Shown: positions 36,264 to 49,423 of the stretch, one piece after another
How positions within the stretch are numbered: the stretch's first letter is position 1
Layout of the letters: every line of letters begins with the position of its first letter
NCBI GenBank assembly: GCA_023105745.1
Contig: JALGQZ010000018.1
Span: forward strand, 11,173,338-11,237,337
Direction of reading: 5' to 3'
Length of the DNA stretch: 64,000 bases
Source: Austropuccinia psidii
Lineage: Eukaryota > Basidiomycota > Pucciniomycetes > Pucciniales > Sphaerophragmiaceae
Notes under the pieces: model-generated
Seen by the model: only the letters and a program-made list of their open reading frames with translations
Databases searched by the model: none
Told to the model about the DNA's origin: nothing
Made by a program: the position numbers and the translations under genes

Positions 36264-38870
36264 ATGACCCACAATCAAAATGAAATAGGTTGTGACAGGT
36301 CTGGGATCCCAAATTCCCCCAAAAGTTCTCTAAAACAGTCACTTCAAGAAAGCTTTGCTATCCATTTAGACTTTATGCCAGAAAATATGCCAATAGTACC
36401 ACTTGGACTGTTAAAGTCAAAAATCCTGAACACAGCCATGATGCCACTGAAAATATCATGGCAAATCCTGCTTTCAGAAAATTCAATGAGAAATAAATAT
36501 CCCAAATCTCTGAAATGTCTGAATAAATGCTCATAACATGGCAAATTCAGGCCCAATCATGCAGCCAGAGGGAGTCTGACAGGCCTGTAATCCTTAAAGA
36601 CAATTACAACCAAGTCAAGAAAATCAAGAAAGACAAACTGCAAGGTAGAAGGCCCATTAATGCTCTTGTTGACACCCTAAAAGAAGAAAACTTTGTGTGG
36701 TCCTCTGCAAGGGATACTGAGGGACACGTTACCTTCTTGTTTTTCACTCACCCCCTTTCCATGAAACTCCTTAATGGCTTTCCTCATGTGATTCTTATGG
36801 ATTGCGCTTATAAAACCAATAAGTACAAAATTCCCCTTTTCATATTGCCGGATTCAGCTCAACAAATAAGACCTTTTCTGAGAATTTTTGGGGATGAATA
36901 ATGAAACTAAACCCTCATATTCTTGGGCATTGAATAAATCAATAGAAAAATTTTTCAACAACACCAATTTTTTCACCCCCCAGTTATTGTTATTCACAGG
37001 AATTTGACCTTTAAAAACTCTCTTAAGAAGATTTTCCCAGAATGATTAGTCATGTTATGCATTTGGCACATCAATAAAGATGTATCTTCCCATTTCATGA
37101 AGAAAATTGGTCATGGCACTGATTTTCAAAACTTTACGGGCCTTTGGAGTCAAGTAAGTTACTTTTATCTTGAACTTTGATTCTTATTATTGTGTTTATT
37201 AATGACTTTGGGAATCATTTCTCAGGTTATGTATTAATCCAGTGAAAAGTCTTTCAAAGAAAACTGGAAGAAGATTAAAACACAAGTAAAAAATCTGGAA
37301 GTATTGTAACATTTAGAAAAAGCCTGGCTTTTTCCAAAGTAGTATTATATACCCTCCTGGAAAAAATACAATTGTTACCTGGGTGTGAGCTCCACCTCAA
37401 GAGTTGAAGGTTCCCATGCCAGGGTTAAACTTTGGCTCCAAAGGACCACTGGTACTTTACTGGAGGCTGTTAGGGCCCTTCACTTGCCTTTTAAGAAAAA
37501 ATTTATTGAAATAATAAACAGAATCTCTAAAGAAATGATTTTACATGTCAAGAATTCCCTCCACACATCTGTGCTTTAAATGGAAAAGTGTCTCATTATT
37601 CCCTTCAGGTGGCCTTTGAAAATTTGGAAACAAAATTTTACCCCAATGGAAAATGCACCAACAAACACAGCAATTATAAAGGCATACCTTGCAAGCACAA
37701 AACCCAACAGGAATCTTTCAAGAACCAAAGTCTCCATATATCAGACTTTTATCTTCAGTGGCTTTTTAATCTACCTGTGAGGATTTTTTTATCTTCAATT
37801 TCTTAGCTTTTTTTTCATATCAACCAATTTTCTTTGGAATATTATTCTCAGCCTGGCTATCAAGGTTATGATCAAAATGTTGAGAAAGAAAGAAATAATG
37901 AAGAAAAAAGAATCTTTGAAGATATTGGGAAATATCTTGTTCAAATACCAATAGCAGAAATCATCCCAATTTTTCAGAATTTTCAAGATGTTTTGTCTCT
38001 TTTGATAAAATTCCCAAGAGTAAAGAGGATGATCAATATTATGAAGAACCACTAGAATGAAAAAATATCCATGGAAGGCCTCAAGGCGCCAAGAATAAGA
38101 ATAAAAATAAAAATAAAAGAGATCTCTCAAGATTTGAAATAATTGAAAGTAAATCCAAGCAAAGAGGGAGACCCCCATCAAGAGTGACCAGCACAACAGC
38201 ATCAAGAGCACAGTAAATTGCACCCCCTCAAATTATGGAAGTGTCTTTATCTAAAGATTCTGAGGCCTCATTATCCAAATTAATAACTTAATCAGATTCA
38301 CTACCTTCCACAACTGAATTTAATGAATATGGAAAATAAGGAGTCACCCTGAGAAGGTCCAGAAGATTTGAAAAGAGTAGAAGAACCTCACCAAGAAATT
38401 CACACAAGCCTAAAACAACTTTGATTATTTATGATAAAATTGACTTAACCTGTGAGCATTTCCAAAGCAATTATCACACAATTGATGAATTCTAAAAGCT
38501 CTTTGTGAATTTTTGATTCATTTTTATATATAATATTTTTGTTTCTTTTAATATTTATTCATTTTTTGACCCATTTTCATTAGGTACCTGGATAAGAAGA
38601 TTTTCCCAAATTCATGTTGAAATACACCTTCAAGTCCATCAATATACAGGGTGATGGAAACTGTGGCTACAGAAAAGTATCTCATTACACTGAAAATAAT
38701 CAAGATCAATGGGCTGATGTCACAGGTGATTTGTATTCAGAAATTCAAAAAAAAGATCTTTGTGAAGCCATGAACACTTTGGTACCCTCAATATCCTCTT
38801 ATTTGGACAGAGTTGAGTGGTATGAAGATGTTGACCAGGCTCCAAAGAGAAAGTGGATTTAAATTCCCAA
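36264..38870 (+). pseudogene. MULE transposase with C-terminal OTU domain, element C (broken)
   Basis: Pieces in order: an N-terminal Zn/FAR1-like region (36264-36500, KVKNPEHSHDATENI in a shifted frame); LQGRRPINALVDTLKEENFV, then FPHVILMDCAYKTNKYKIPL (36640-36830), the MULE core with the first catalytic Asp; LCIWHINKDVSSH near 37040; a likely intron GTAAGT...TTTCTCAG at 37154-37225; TSRVEGSHARVKLWL (37385 on); a SWIM-like KCTNKHSNYKGIPCKH near 37650; an AT-hook-like GRPQGAKNK hinge near 38071; and an OTU domain 38614-38862 starting INIQGDGNCGYRKV with catalytic Asp and Cys intact. A second probable intron acceptor (TTTTCATTAG) precedes the OTU part near 38583. Several stops and frame changes make it a pseudogene. 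Confidence 0.85.
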
Positions 38871-39645
38871 TATGGAGGATCCAATTTAAAATAAGTATCA
38901 AAGGCCAGTTTCATTTTATTCAAAATTACATTATTTCTCTTTTTTCCCTTATTTTGGTCTGCCAAATGACAATCCACCCATTTGTAACTCTTTTTTAGAT
39001 TTCTGTTCTTTTTTTGTTCAATTAGATATTATCATTTCTAAAGTTTACCCTTTCCTGTACATCACTGTGAACTGGAAATTTTATTCCCAACCACAAGCCC
39101 TGAGTTGGGAAGATAAATTTAAGAAAAACAGGATGTTATATTTTTCCAATCTTCCTCCCCCCCATCAGAAAAAACTCACTATTTTGAAGGTTGATTCAGA
39201 TTGACTTTCTTGTATATACAACTTATGCAAATTATCCCCCTCCTCAGTTGTATTGATTTATTAAATCCCACTTCAGTCTCTTCTTTATGAAAAACAGTCA
39301 TATTACAAACATGAAAAAAAATCTTGGACAAAAAACACATATTTTTGGCCCTTCACTTGTCTCACCAAAAACAAATTTCCCAAAATTATGGGCTTCTGGG
39401 TTTTAATTCTAAATATTATTGCTTTAAATTCCAAAAATAAAATTTGGAAATTAATAATTGGGAACAGTTTTAATTATTTTTTCCAAAAAAAAATAGGCCA
39501 AACTGGAGAAATTTGTCAAAAAAAAAAAAAATTGAAAAAATTTGGGGATCTTGAAATCCCATTTCAGAAAAAAAATTTATTAAAAATAAATTAAAGAAAT
39601 TCTCAAAACTAAGTATAAGGAATAATTTTTGGAAAAAATAGGCCA

Positions 39646-39692
39646 CTTATGTGTTTTGACCATAAATTGGTAAAAAATATGTAAGGGTTTAG
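39646..39692 (-). repeat. Right terminal inverted repeat of MULE C
   Basis: Contains CTTATGTGTTTTGACC, ATAAATT, GGTAAAAAATATGTAAG, an imperfect version of the left hairpin, with TAGGCCA on the inner side at 39639-39645. Confidence 0.75.
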
Positions 39693-39735
39693 ATGTTTTT
39701 ACTACAAGATTACATGTGTTTACCAAAAACTTAAT

Positions 39736-42700
39736 TTAAAGTAATCAAAATGTATTTTTTTAAATTAATACTTATCTTTTTTCAAAATAAAAAAAAGAAA
39801 ATTTTAATAAGAAGTTATTTCAAAATAATAATAATAATAATAACTTGAAGATTTTTTTTTCTTTTTGGAAGGCTTTAAATTTGAAAATTTAAAGATTTTT
39901 TTTTTCACATTTATTGATAAATATGAAATAAATGAAAAGAAATTTATTTTTAAAAATGAAACAATAAAATTATTTTAATAAAAAAAACATTAATTTTATT
40001 TAATACAATCTATAATGATATTAATCATGAGAAAATGAGAGACATGTAAAGAGAAAAAAAAAACAATTTAAGAGGATATTTCCTCTTTTATTTTTGGATT
40101 TTCTTATTAATTAACTTCTCATCCCTTTTCATTCAGTTTTGAGGTGATATTGTTAGTTTAGTAGTTTTGTTCTTATACAGGGAGGTGGGGGTAGTTTGAT
40201 AAAATTAAGTATTTTAAAAGGTTTCTGGGCCAAGAGTTTTCCTTAAGTTTTTCAAGTGATTTATAGTCAAAAAAATAAGGACTTCAAATTATTTATCAAA
40301 ATTTATTACATACAAAAACTATCATTTTCATTTTAATTTTTAGATAAGTTACTCTATTTTTTTAGCGTATAAGAAGATCTCCATAATTTAATGCATGTTT
40401 TTTTAATTTTATACTTTATGTGGCTTTATCTATAAAGATGGAATCAAGGAGAGTATGTAAGACATCAATTTATTTGAATGTTTATTTAAAAGGGGACTTG
40501 GGAAGCTAAATTCAGTTACCAAATGACATAGATAAATACTGAATAATATCTTTTTCAATATGCATCATTCATCCAGGAAAGCCAATAAGCTTAAAATAAT
40601 TGTTCAGTGTTTTTGTTCTTATCCATTTTATCATATCTTCTCATATTTACTCCATTTATTTTCAGAATTTTTTCCCCTTTTGAAAAAAAAAGAGTTTCAA
40701 AATCATATACAATCAAGATGTAACTTCAGATTGGGTACATTACACTCTACCCTCAGATTAAGAGTGAACCCCCCCAAGAAAAATTCTATATACAAAACAA
40801 AAACAAGAAATTTAGGTCAAAAAAAATTGATTTCAATTTTATCTTGATTGTTTTCTTTATGAATACTAAGAGTTTGATCAAGGATTTTCTAATTCTTTCA
40901 TATTTCTTAGATTTAAAAGTATTATTATTGCTAATCAGAGAAAACTGAATTATAACACAAAACTGTTATAAGTAATGAAATGATAAAATCTGAAATTAAT
41001 AAATAAAAAGATTAGAAGATCATATCAATGGGACAGATAGAGAAATAAGCCTTTTTAGGAACCTTTTTCAAAAAATTATCATGAATATGTATCAGATCTC
41101 TTCATAGCTTTGTGTAGAATCAAAAATATGAGTTTTAAAGAATAAATAAAAAGTCAAAAATTAATTTCAGGATTTTTTATTCTCAATCCTACCAGGTTGG
41201 TTATCAAGTTTTCATTGAATTAAATTGGTCTTGTAGTATACTGAATAATTATAGTAAATAAGAGTGAAAATTAAATACTACCAAAAAAATTTTTTTTATC
41301 AAAGGTCTAAAAAATCACATAAGTCTAGAAATTTTGATTGTAACAAATAGGTAAAAAATTCATTCAATCTTGAAAATTGGAATAAAATAAGTTAGATATT
41401 ATCAAAAAAGGGAGTTCAAACACATTAATTTCAAGTTTACTAAGCTATTTATATTTAATAGAGCAAAACATAATTTATTCAAAGTTTTGAACTTCAATGG
41501 ATCTTAAGAATCAGGAATGAAAAAGTAATACTTTAAAACATGAATATAATTTTTTCTTGTGGTAGATTTTCCAAAGAAGAGGCAACAAAATTGAAAAGAA
41601 ACTTAAATATTGTGAATAATTATTCATTGTAATATATTAAAAGATGGGAAATCTACAGAATATCACATGAAAAACCCATATTTTTTAATCATAAATAATC
41701 AATTGTTTAGCTCAGTCCCCTAGTAGCTTATGAATATCACTTGTTTTTTAAATTTATTATATTTAGTTATTTGAATTTCGCCTAACCAAATATTAAAATC
41801 AATTAAAAGAACTCTATGATTAAGTTTTATTTCTAAACCAAACCTCTCTAAATATATTTTTCAACATAACCCATGAGGCGATAAACCAAATAATAAAAAA
41901 CTCCTCCAATCCACTAATTATTTAATATAGTTTTTATATTAATAATATTTATTTCTGAACAATATTAGATTAAATTAATTTCCAATACATTAATAGCAAT
42001 AATCAGGAAAAAAAAGTTAAAATATAGTTTTCCCATGCTTCAGAGAGCTTAAGGCATCGAAAAAATTTATATAGTATGAATTTTATTACAAATGAATTTA
42101 AATTTGAGCTTTATTTTTAGAAAAGTGGCTCAAAATATGTGAGTAAGCCAATTTAAAATGATAAAATCAAATATAATTTATTTCTGTTTAGGTGAATGAA
42201 TGTTTTTGATATAGATTTAATTTTGGTTCTAGAATAACTTGTAACCAATTCCATATTTATCAGAAAAGGAATTTTAAAATATTGAATGCATCAGGAATCA
42301 ATTGAGAAGATGAGAAAAAAAGGGATTTATAGTATGGATTATAATTAAGAGATTATGTTTCCATTTTTAAAGAAATTGATTCACTTTTTTTTGAAAAATT
42401 AAGTTTAGCTGCACTATCTAGCTATAATTTACAAGAGGTGGACATAATATCTACCCAAGGGCAGGAATAACCAGTAAAAAATTCAGTGAGATATCATAAA
42501 TTATGTCAATAAAAGATTCTTATTTTTCTTTCTTATTTAATTCAAGGATACAAAAACTATTAAATAGAGAACCTTCACCATTCCACAAATGTCAAATTAT
42601 AAAGAATCTGATTTTGATGAGGCTGTGGGAAATAAAAAAGAACCTATTGTTAAGATGCTTATGGGTTTTACTTATGACAAATTTTTGTTATCAAAATAAT

Positions 42701-43896
42701 GAAAATCTATAAATTTTAATCCCCATAGAGAAAGAAGTTATTCATCTTCAACCTCAATAACAATAATTATTAATAAAAAATATTATGATACTTTTTTTCT
42801 AACATTGTAACAAATATTTGATAATAAAAAGACAAAGTGTTTTTTAATTTTTCCTTTTGAAATTTATGTCGGATAATAAAATGATCAAGATATGTTATGG
42901 TGTGATAAAGAGAATCTTAATGCAGTCAATAATACACAAATTATGTGAAATAAAAAAGAGAATATTTATAAGAAGATGTAAATTTAGTTTAAACAGGAAA
43001 AAAAATATTGAATCAAAAGGCTTTGAGAGGAAAAGTTAAAATTGAAACAGGAACTCAATAATATAAAAAAGTAAGGAAAATGATTTTGAAAATGAAAATA
43101 TATCAAAAATTTTTAGATTCATGAAGAACAAGAAAAAATGGAATTTAAGATTCACAATTGAAATGATCAAAATTAACTTTCACATTTGAGAATTATTCTC
43201 ACATTGATTAAGAAATAATCATGAACTACACTCTATTTTCATAATTAATCAGTAGTTTCTTACTTGATCTTTTTTTCATCAGAACATAACCTTTCTTGTG
43301 ACATTCTCTTAAATTAAATGAATTAATATATTTTGAGATTATATTTACCTTTAATCCATTAAAATGGGCTATTTTGTGTGTTAATTAACCAAAAGAGATT
43401 CAAGTCAACTTGAAAGTGATTCAATTTTTTTTCTCCATTATAATGTATAAACTTTCATCTTATTGGATGAGGGAGAAACATTTCATATTTAAATTTTTCA
43501 GAAATGCAACTAAGCTCTTCAAACAAGAAAAAGGAGAGAAAAAAGTACAGGTTATTATCTATTGAAGGGCTTTTATTTAAACCTTTTTTCAGCTTATTTT
43601 TTGGAAAAAACTCCCAAACATAAAGAAAATTAATTTTATTTTTAATCTATATTAATTCCTACAAGCTCAGAAATACTTATTAGATTCATTCAATTATTTT
43701 TTGAGCTTGACTTACCTAAAACTAAATTTTTTCAAAAACTTTTCAAATCTTCAAAAAATACAATTTTATTGTTCCTAATATTTTTTTTAGCTACTCAAAA
43801 TTAAATCTAATTATTTTTTGATAAAGAATATCTATGTAACATTTGAGAGACTAATTCAAAGGTGATAAATCAGAATTTTATATTAGCATCTCATAC
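39736..43896. other. AT-rich region without genes
   Basis: About 4.2 kb. Short open frames (40560-40847, 42503-42712, 42857-43039) are low-complexity and lack motifs. No repeat boundary was recognised until the LTR start at 43897. Confidence 0.55.
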
Positions 43897-45550
43897 TGTG
43901 GTATGCCATAGCATATCTGCTTAATAAAATGTTTTCTGGGAAGTGAAAAGCAGGTGTATCTCCATGTGTTCCCTCTTTTGGAAATAACATAAAAAAACTT
44001 TGTGCTGGTTGGTAAGGAGATTCCTGTTTAAATAAATGGTGCCAGGTCATTGGTTCAAGCCACATTCAAGACACAAAAAAAATTAAAAATGTCAAAATTT
44101 GCAAAATCATTTTAAAGTTTGGAAAATACCTGAAACCTAACCCTAAAAGAAAATTGGTTTCTAGCCCACAACTTGCCCTCAAAATGACAATTCTACCATC
44201 AATACAGAGAAACGAATATACATGCATGGATTACATAATCAGGAAGGATTTAAGAAAGTCTCACTAATCAAATTACTTTATTAGTAATACTCAGGGAATT
44301 GATGGGTACAGGAACAATAGAGGATTAGTGGGAAATTCTAAGGATTAGTAATCAAGCTCAAATAGGCACCAGAAAAAACACCTCAGATTAGTAAGCAACA
44401 CAACAAATGAAATAATAAACCAAACAAATGATGCAATGATTTATATAAATGACATCATTTGGATGGGACCACCAGAAAAGAATTTTTCCAGCAAAAAGAA
44501 ACTGAAAAATTCTAAGTCCCTCTTTGTGAACACCTCCCATGGAGAGCCCAAAAATTATAAATAGAGGGCCTCTTTCCCCATGCTTTTTATCCCCCCAACA
44601 GTGGAAGATTGATTTAAATTCATCCCTGACTATCAGTTTAACTAGTCTAAAAATATATAATTCTATTATATAAAGGATGAAAAGGTGTTATGTAATAGTC
44701 TTATAATAAAGAAAATAGAAGTATCTAACAAAGTAGTCCTGTAATTAAAAAAAAGGTCACATTAAAAAAAGATAACCTTATAATATAATTTTCTTATATA
44801 AAAGATGAAAAGGCCTTATATAATAGTCTTATAATTTTGAAATAAAAAAATAGTATTGTTAAAGAAATTCACCTTTATATCTGGAATCAAATACTCTCTA
44901 TAAAAAAAGAATCTTTAGTCGTTTTTCAAGGAATTATTGTTATTAGTCAAATTCATAAAGTCATAATCTGGGTACTACAAGGACATTTTATTAATTATTA
45001 AGGAAAAGAAATATCATACCAATGCAGTAGTGTTATCTTATTGAAAAAATAATTATTATTACCAAATTAAATTATTAGAGAGTGGCTATCGCTTAGTATG
45101 ATAATATCAGAATTTCATTACATATATCATCATAAATAATATAAAAAAGTGTTTGAATGATTGTTTTAGTATTATGGTTAGGATATTGTCTCCAGATTAT
45201 ATTGAATTACTGTTTTAGTAGGAGCTTGTGTTATTTGGGATAGTTTTTTTCATTTGATTAATTAAATAGTAATATATATATAAAAGTTGAAATAAATATT
45301 TTGAGATTAAGAAAGTTCTGATTGAGTCTGTTGAATAAACTGTTCTGAAATAGCCACCATCAACAAATAAATTGATTGTGAACTAAAGTTAAGAAAATTA
45401 AGAATTCTTTGGGAAGGGAAGTTCAGATTACTCCAACACACAAGCAGAGAAAGGGTTACAAGCTTGAACAAAAATTCAAAACTGTTTTATTGTAATTTCC
45501 CCTTCCAGGTAATGCCCTATTTTATACCACACAAGAGCAGTTCCCACAAC
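43897..45550 (+). repeat. 5' LTR of the outer element
   Basis: The start is fixed by comparison with 63927; the end is estimated from the change to a GC-richer leader (CAGCAGTGGCAG near 45560) and is uncertain by tens of bases. Nothing coding inside. I could not identify a primer-binding site like that of the two Ty3 elements. Confidence 0.65.
44556..44564 (+). promoter_or_regulatory. TATA box in the outer element LTR
   Basis: TATAAATAG followed by AGGGCC, about 660 bases inside the LTR, where an LTR promoter is expected. A downstream C/T-rich stretch may contain the start site. Confidence 0.6.
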
Positions 45551-46209
45551 TTGTGTCCCAGCAGTGGCAGTCAGGTAGGAATATAATTGGATTATATTCA
45601 GCTTTATATTAAAATAAATACATTTATTAAACTTATAATCATATAATCACATAAATAAACCATCATCATCATCCTCTGAATCTTATCATTAAAAATTAGT
45701 ACAGAAATCAAAATAATAAGGATAGGAATCACAAGGATGATTTAGTGATCTGATAGAAACAACAAATTCAAAAAGAAAATAATAAGATAGGTTGAAGGAA
45801 TTCTTCTTTAACATAATCAAAGAGCATAAAGCAAGAAAACAGGAAGAAGGAAAATTTGAAGGAAAAAAAAATACAAAGTAGAAAAAGTGGATCAACCATC
45901 AACATTAAAATTACCACCATTACCTGAAGATACTGTAGAGGGTAAATATGAGGAGGAAGGTGAACAAGAGGATTAAGCTGTGAAAATACAAGCTTTTATG
46001 AAGCAAACAAAATATTTTTTGTTAATTCAGACCAGTAGAAAACGATGAAGAAGACAATCAATACCAAATACACCAGGGAATAGCCCTAGTGAAACAACAT
46101 TAAAAAGGCATATAAGACCAGAAGATTCACCAATATCACCAAAAGATGGACCAAGAGAAAACTCCACTCCAAAAACAGATCCAAGAAGAGCTCTTGTCTC
46201 TACACCTAT

Positions 46210-48003
46210 AATAATCTAGCTTTCAATGGAGAGGAAGTAGAGAAGCTTATTGAGAAGGCGGAAAGAATAGATCAAATTTAAGGAGAAAAAGATTAATATT
46301 TGTAAATGCAAATGATATTTTGGACAACAGACCCAAGAATTAGTGATGCTATAGCAGCTATTCCAGATTATGAAGAAGGTGATTGGACAAAATTTAAGAA
46401 AAACCTTATAGCTAAATGGGGAAGAGTTGAACCAGAAAGATTTGCTTATTCAGATTTTCAATGATAAAGAAGATTAAGGAGGAATTAATACCTTATCAGA
46501 GTATAAAGAGTTTATTGGAGAGTATGAAACCATAATTACATACCTATTAAGATACAATAATATTATGCAAGATAATATTTTCCACTAAGATTTATTTGAT
46601 TGTCTCTCTGATGATATCAAAGGTGCTATTGGTAAAGAAGTGATTCAAGATAATTTTGTGGTTAGAGAAGAAGATGAGGGATATTTCATAACACCTATGA
46701 GAATATTAAAGATGTATATTGAGAAAGAGTTGGAGGCAAGAATATTAGTTACAAAAAGACTATCATTTTGAAGAACTGAAACAGTAAATAATCAAGAAAT
46801 CACTAAGGAAAAAAACTTTTGATTCAAGGAAGAACTATTTCCAGGAACTCAGGAAGCCTTTAATAAGATGAAGGAGCTTAAAAAATCTCTCAAGGAACAG
46901 CAAGTAGTGGTTAATAAAAAAGTACCTAGAGCAAAAGAATTTTCTAAACAGTTTATTTATCAACTTGATGAACTAAGTAAAATTTTAAAACCACAGAAGA
47001 TAGCTTATGCTAGCCCTTGTGCTGGAAATTCAGGATTAAGACCAAAAGAAAATTACCACAAGAATCATTAAAAGATGTACCTTATGCACCAGGCACAATT
47101 CACCAAAACCATTTGTAAGATGTTATTACTGTTCAGAAAAAGGAAATTCCACAGGAAGATGTAATGAAAGTTTTGAATATCAAAGAAAGAAATGGGTAAT
47201 AAGGAAAGAGCTCAATTATTTATATCTTAATTGGGAAAGAGTGCCAACTGATGGGATATTATCACCAAAGAAATTGGTAAGGGAATTTAGGAAGGAACAA
47301 GAATAATCTAAGAATAAATTGGAAGAAAAATCTAAAGAAGGGAACAAAAGAAGAAAGAAAATTCAGATTCCTTTATTATCATGGACAATTGGGTAGAATG
47401 GCAACCATCGTCTATATCACTTGGAAGAAAACATCTGGGATATGATTATGGATTAAGGAATACAGAGTAAAGAAGACAAAATGAAGAAAAAGCCAAGGAT
47501 CAATCACATCCATCACCTGAAAGAGAAGTAATTCAACCTCAAGAAATACTTAAGAAAAAGACCTGTATCCCAGGTGGATTTATTCATAATGATGATAATT
47601 TAAAAGAAAAAGGAATTATACCCACAAGATATAAATAAACAAGGCCTTCAGAGATTAATAAAGAGGAAGAAGTAGCCATAACTAAGAGTAGAACACCACA
47701 AAAAAACTATGGATTGAATCAAAAATATAATGAAGGCACCAAAAGAAGAAAGAATGGCTATCAAGTCAAGAAAAGAAGATAAAGAAGAATTAATAATAGT
47801 TGTAAAGGTTATTAAAAAAGTATTGGATCAGAAAATAAACCTTAATTTACATTAAATACTCACCATATCACCAAAATTAATTATTAATTAAAATTTATTT
47901 CTGATATAGAAAATAATTTTTTAATTTATCTTAAGTAAATTAATAATGAAGAGAGAATGAAAGATCAAGAAGGGATCAGGAAGATATAATATTTGAATAA
48001 ATA
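46210..48003 (+). pseudogene. gag: gag and linker of the outer element (broken)
   Basis: Frame-shifting relic. Readable parts are FWTTDPRISDAIAAIPDYEE and WTKFKKNLIAKWGRVEPERF near 46318-46440, GGINTLSEYKEFIGEYETII near 46480-46540, LFDCLSDDIKGAIGKEVIQD, and IEKELEARILVTKR near 46720. These suit the alpha-helical gag core of fungal Ty3-type elements. A CCHC-like knuckle RCYYCSEKGNSTGRCNE at about 47115 has Asn where the zinc-binding His should be. PGGFIHNDDN near 47571 belongs to the linker. The protein would coat the element's RNA. Confidence 0.7.
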
Positions 48004-48420
48004 ATGAATTATGCATGTCCTCTTGGAATTATTGAGGTTTCCATGAGATTGGAAGGTCATAAAGTAAAAGAATTAGTAGATAATGGAGCAGAATTGAGTA
48101 TAATACCAGAACTTAAACCCATAAAAGCAGGAATACCAATGAGAGCACTGCACATTAGTTTTGAAGAAATTGGACAAAATAGAAAAGAAATTGTTGGCTT
48201 ATGTAAGAATAATTCACTTATTTTAGCATCTGATGATGAAAGAAAAATTCATTTCTTTTTAGCCACAGGGGAAGTTAATACTTAAATTGGAAGACCATTA
48301 TTAGCTGAAAATGGTATCAGGCTTGAGCACTAACAGACTAAGGGTGAAATTTCAAGCTTCAGAGAATCAGATGGAATAAAATTATGAATACCTATATGCT
48401 CAGAAGGAATCAAAGGATTT
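48004..48420 (+). pseudogene. Retropepsin-like protease of the outer element (broken)
   Basis: The 93-codon frame 48004-48285 starts NYACPLGIIEVSMRLEG and contains LVDNGAELSIIPE, a retroviral-type aspartic protease motif in which the Thr/Ser after the catalytic Asp is replaced by Asn. The frame continues past the stop at 48283 with IGRPLLAENGIRLE, the typical C-terminal flap-to-dimer segment. The VDN change and the stop argue against activity. Confidence 0.8.
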
Positions 48421-49423
48421 CATGCACAAAAACCAAAGGGAATGGAAATGTGTAATATGGAAAGAGCTGAAGTTTTTGAAGTACCAGAGAATAATGAAGA
48501 ATAAATTTTTGAAAAAATCAGCTCAGAAGATGTGCAAGAAATGGAAGAAGAATGGAAAAATTATGGATTATATGAAGAAAATATTTTTGGCGCTAAAAGG
48601 AAGAAGAAGAAGGAAGTTAAATCTCAAAATATCCCTAATATGGAAGCATATCCTAGCAAAAATACAGGGATCCAAACCTAAGAGTTTAGTCAAGAACATC
48701 TCAGAGAAATATGCAGAAACAGGGTACCATTTGAATAATAAACAAGATACCAATTCAAAAGAATATTCCCTCTGTACTCTAAAAATAAAGAAGCCACCAA
48801 AGATTGAAGGAATTATTTTGATTATTGTCAGTAAGATAAAAAGGACACATCAAGCTTCAATTAAATGGTATTTCCTTTGCTATGGAGAAGGACCAACCTC
48901 AGAAGAAGAATTGAGTTATAATGGGTATAGGACTCAAGAAAACTCAACTTCATGTATGGAAGAATCATATTTCAAAAAAATAACAGCTTGAAAGGTTTTA
49001 GTAACACTCACAGCTGGAGAAACCACTTATTTGAAATTTTTCAGGAACAAAAATTGATCATGTTGCTTTGGGTCAAAAATTCTGTGATTAATTCAATATA
49101 GTAAGAAGATTAAGAAGTCCACCTCAAGAAAAAGGGAAGCAGAAGGAATTAATAAAGCCAATATCAGAAAGTGAAGTATACAAGAGTAATAAATTAGAAA
49201 AGGAAGCCAATGAATATAGGAATTTGTATTTGGAAGAATTTGACACATTATTAAAAAGACAGTATACCATGATATACTCTGATTATAAGCAAAGAAGGGA
49301 AGAAAGTGGTTCAAGAGAAAACTTGAAATATTTCAGTGATTATACTGAGAGAAAATATGGCACAAATAGACCAATGGAAGAAAGATAATCAAAATGTACA
49401 GAAAACAAAGGGAATAATGATGA
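48421..49423 (+). pseudogene. Unrecognised second ORF of the outer element, part 1
   Basis: Continues after the protease in changing frames: MCNMERAEVFEVPENNEE near 48450, SLVKNISEKYAETGYH and NSKEYSLCTLKIKKP (48680-48800), then KLEKEANEYRNLYLEEFD and YFSDYTERKYGTNRP (49180-49370). It is charged, Glu/Lys-rich and likely helical, with no RT, RNase H or integrase motif. A domain such as fungal DUF4100 next to retropepsins is a possibility I cannot test. It is cut at 49423 by the insertion of Ty3 element 2 and resumes at 59053. Confidence 0.55.

Larger units (their letters stand above)
35651..39735 (+). mobile_element. MULE-OTU element C with palindromic terminal inverted repeats
   Basis: About 4.1 kb. 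The left end near 35677-35722 holds CTTATGTGTTTTTGCC, ATAAATT, GGTAAAAACACATAAG and then TGGCCTA. The right end near 39640-39685, reverse-complemented, gives the same series with several changes (CTTACATATTTTTTACC ... ACACATAAG, TGGCCTA). So the ends are inverted copies of each other, and each is also a hairpin. More distal similarity runs to about 35651 and 39735, but exact ends and a target duplication were not found. The element carries a decayed transposase-OTU gene. It is the best preserved of the three MULEs here. Confidence 0.78.

Noticed and set aside
42503..43039. Two Lys/Ile-rich ORFs
   Set aside because: Short, low-complexity and without neighbours or motifs.
43985..44065. tRNA-like boxes (TGGTTGGTAAGGAG and GGTTCAAGCC) that might mark a tRNA or SINE
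   Set aside because: The arms do not pair into a cloverleaf, and the stretch lies inside the outer element LTR.
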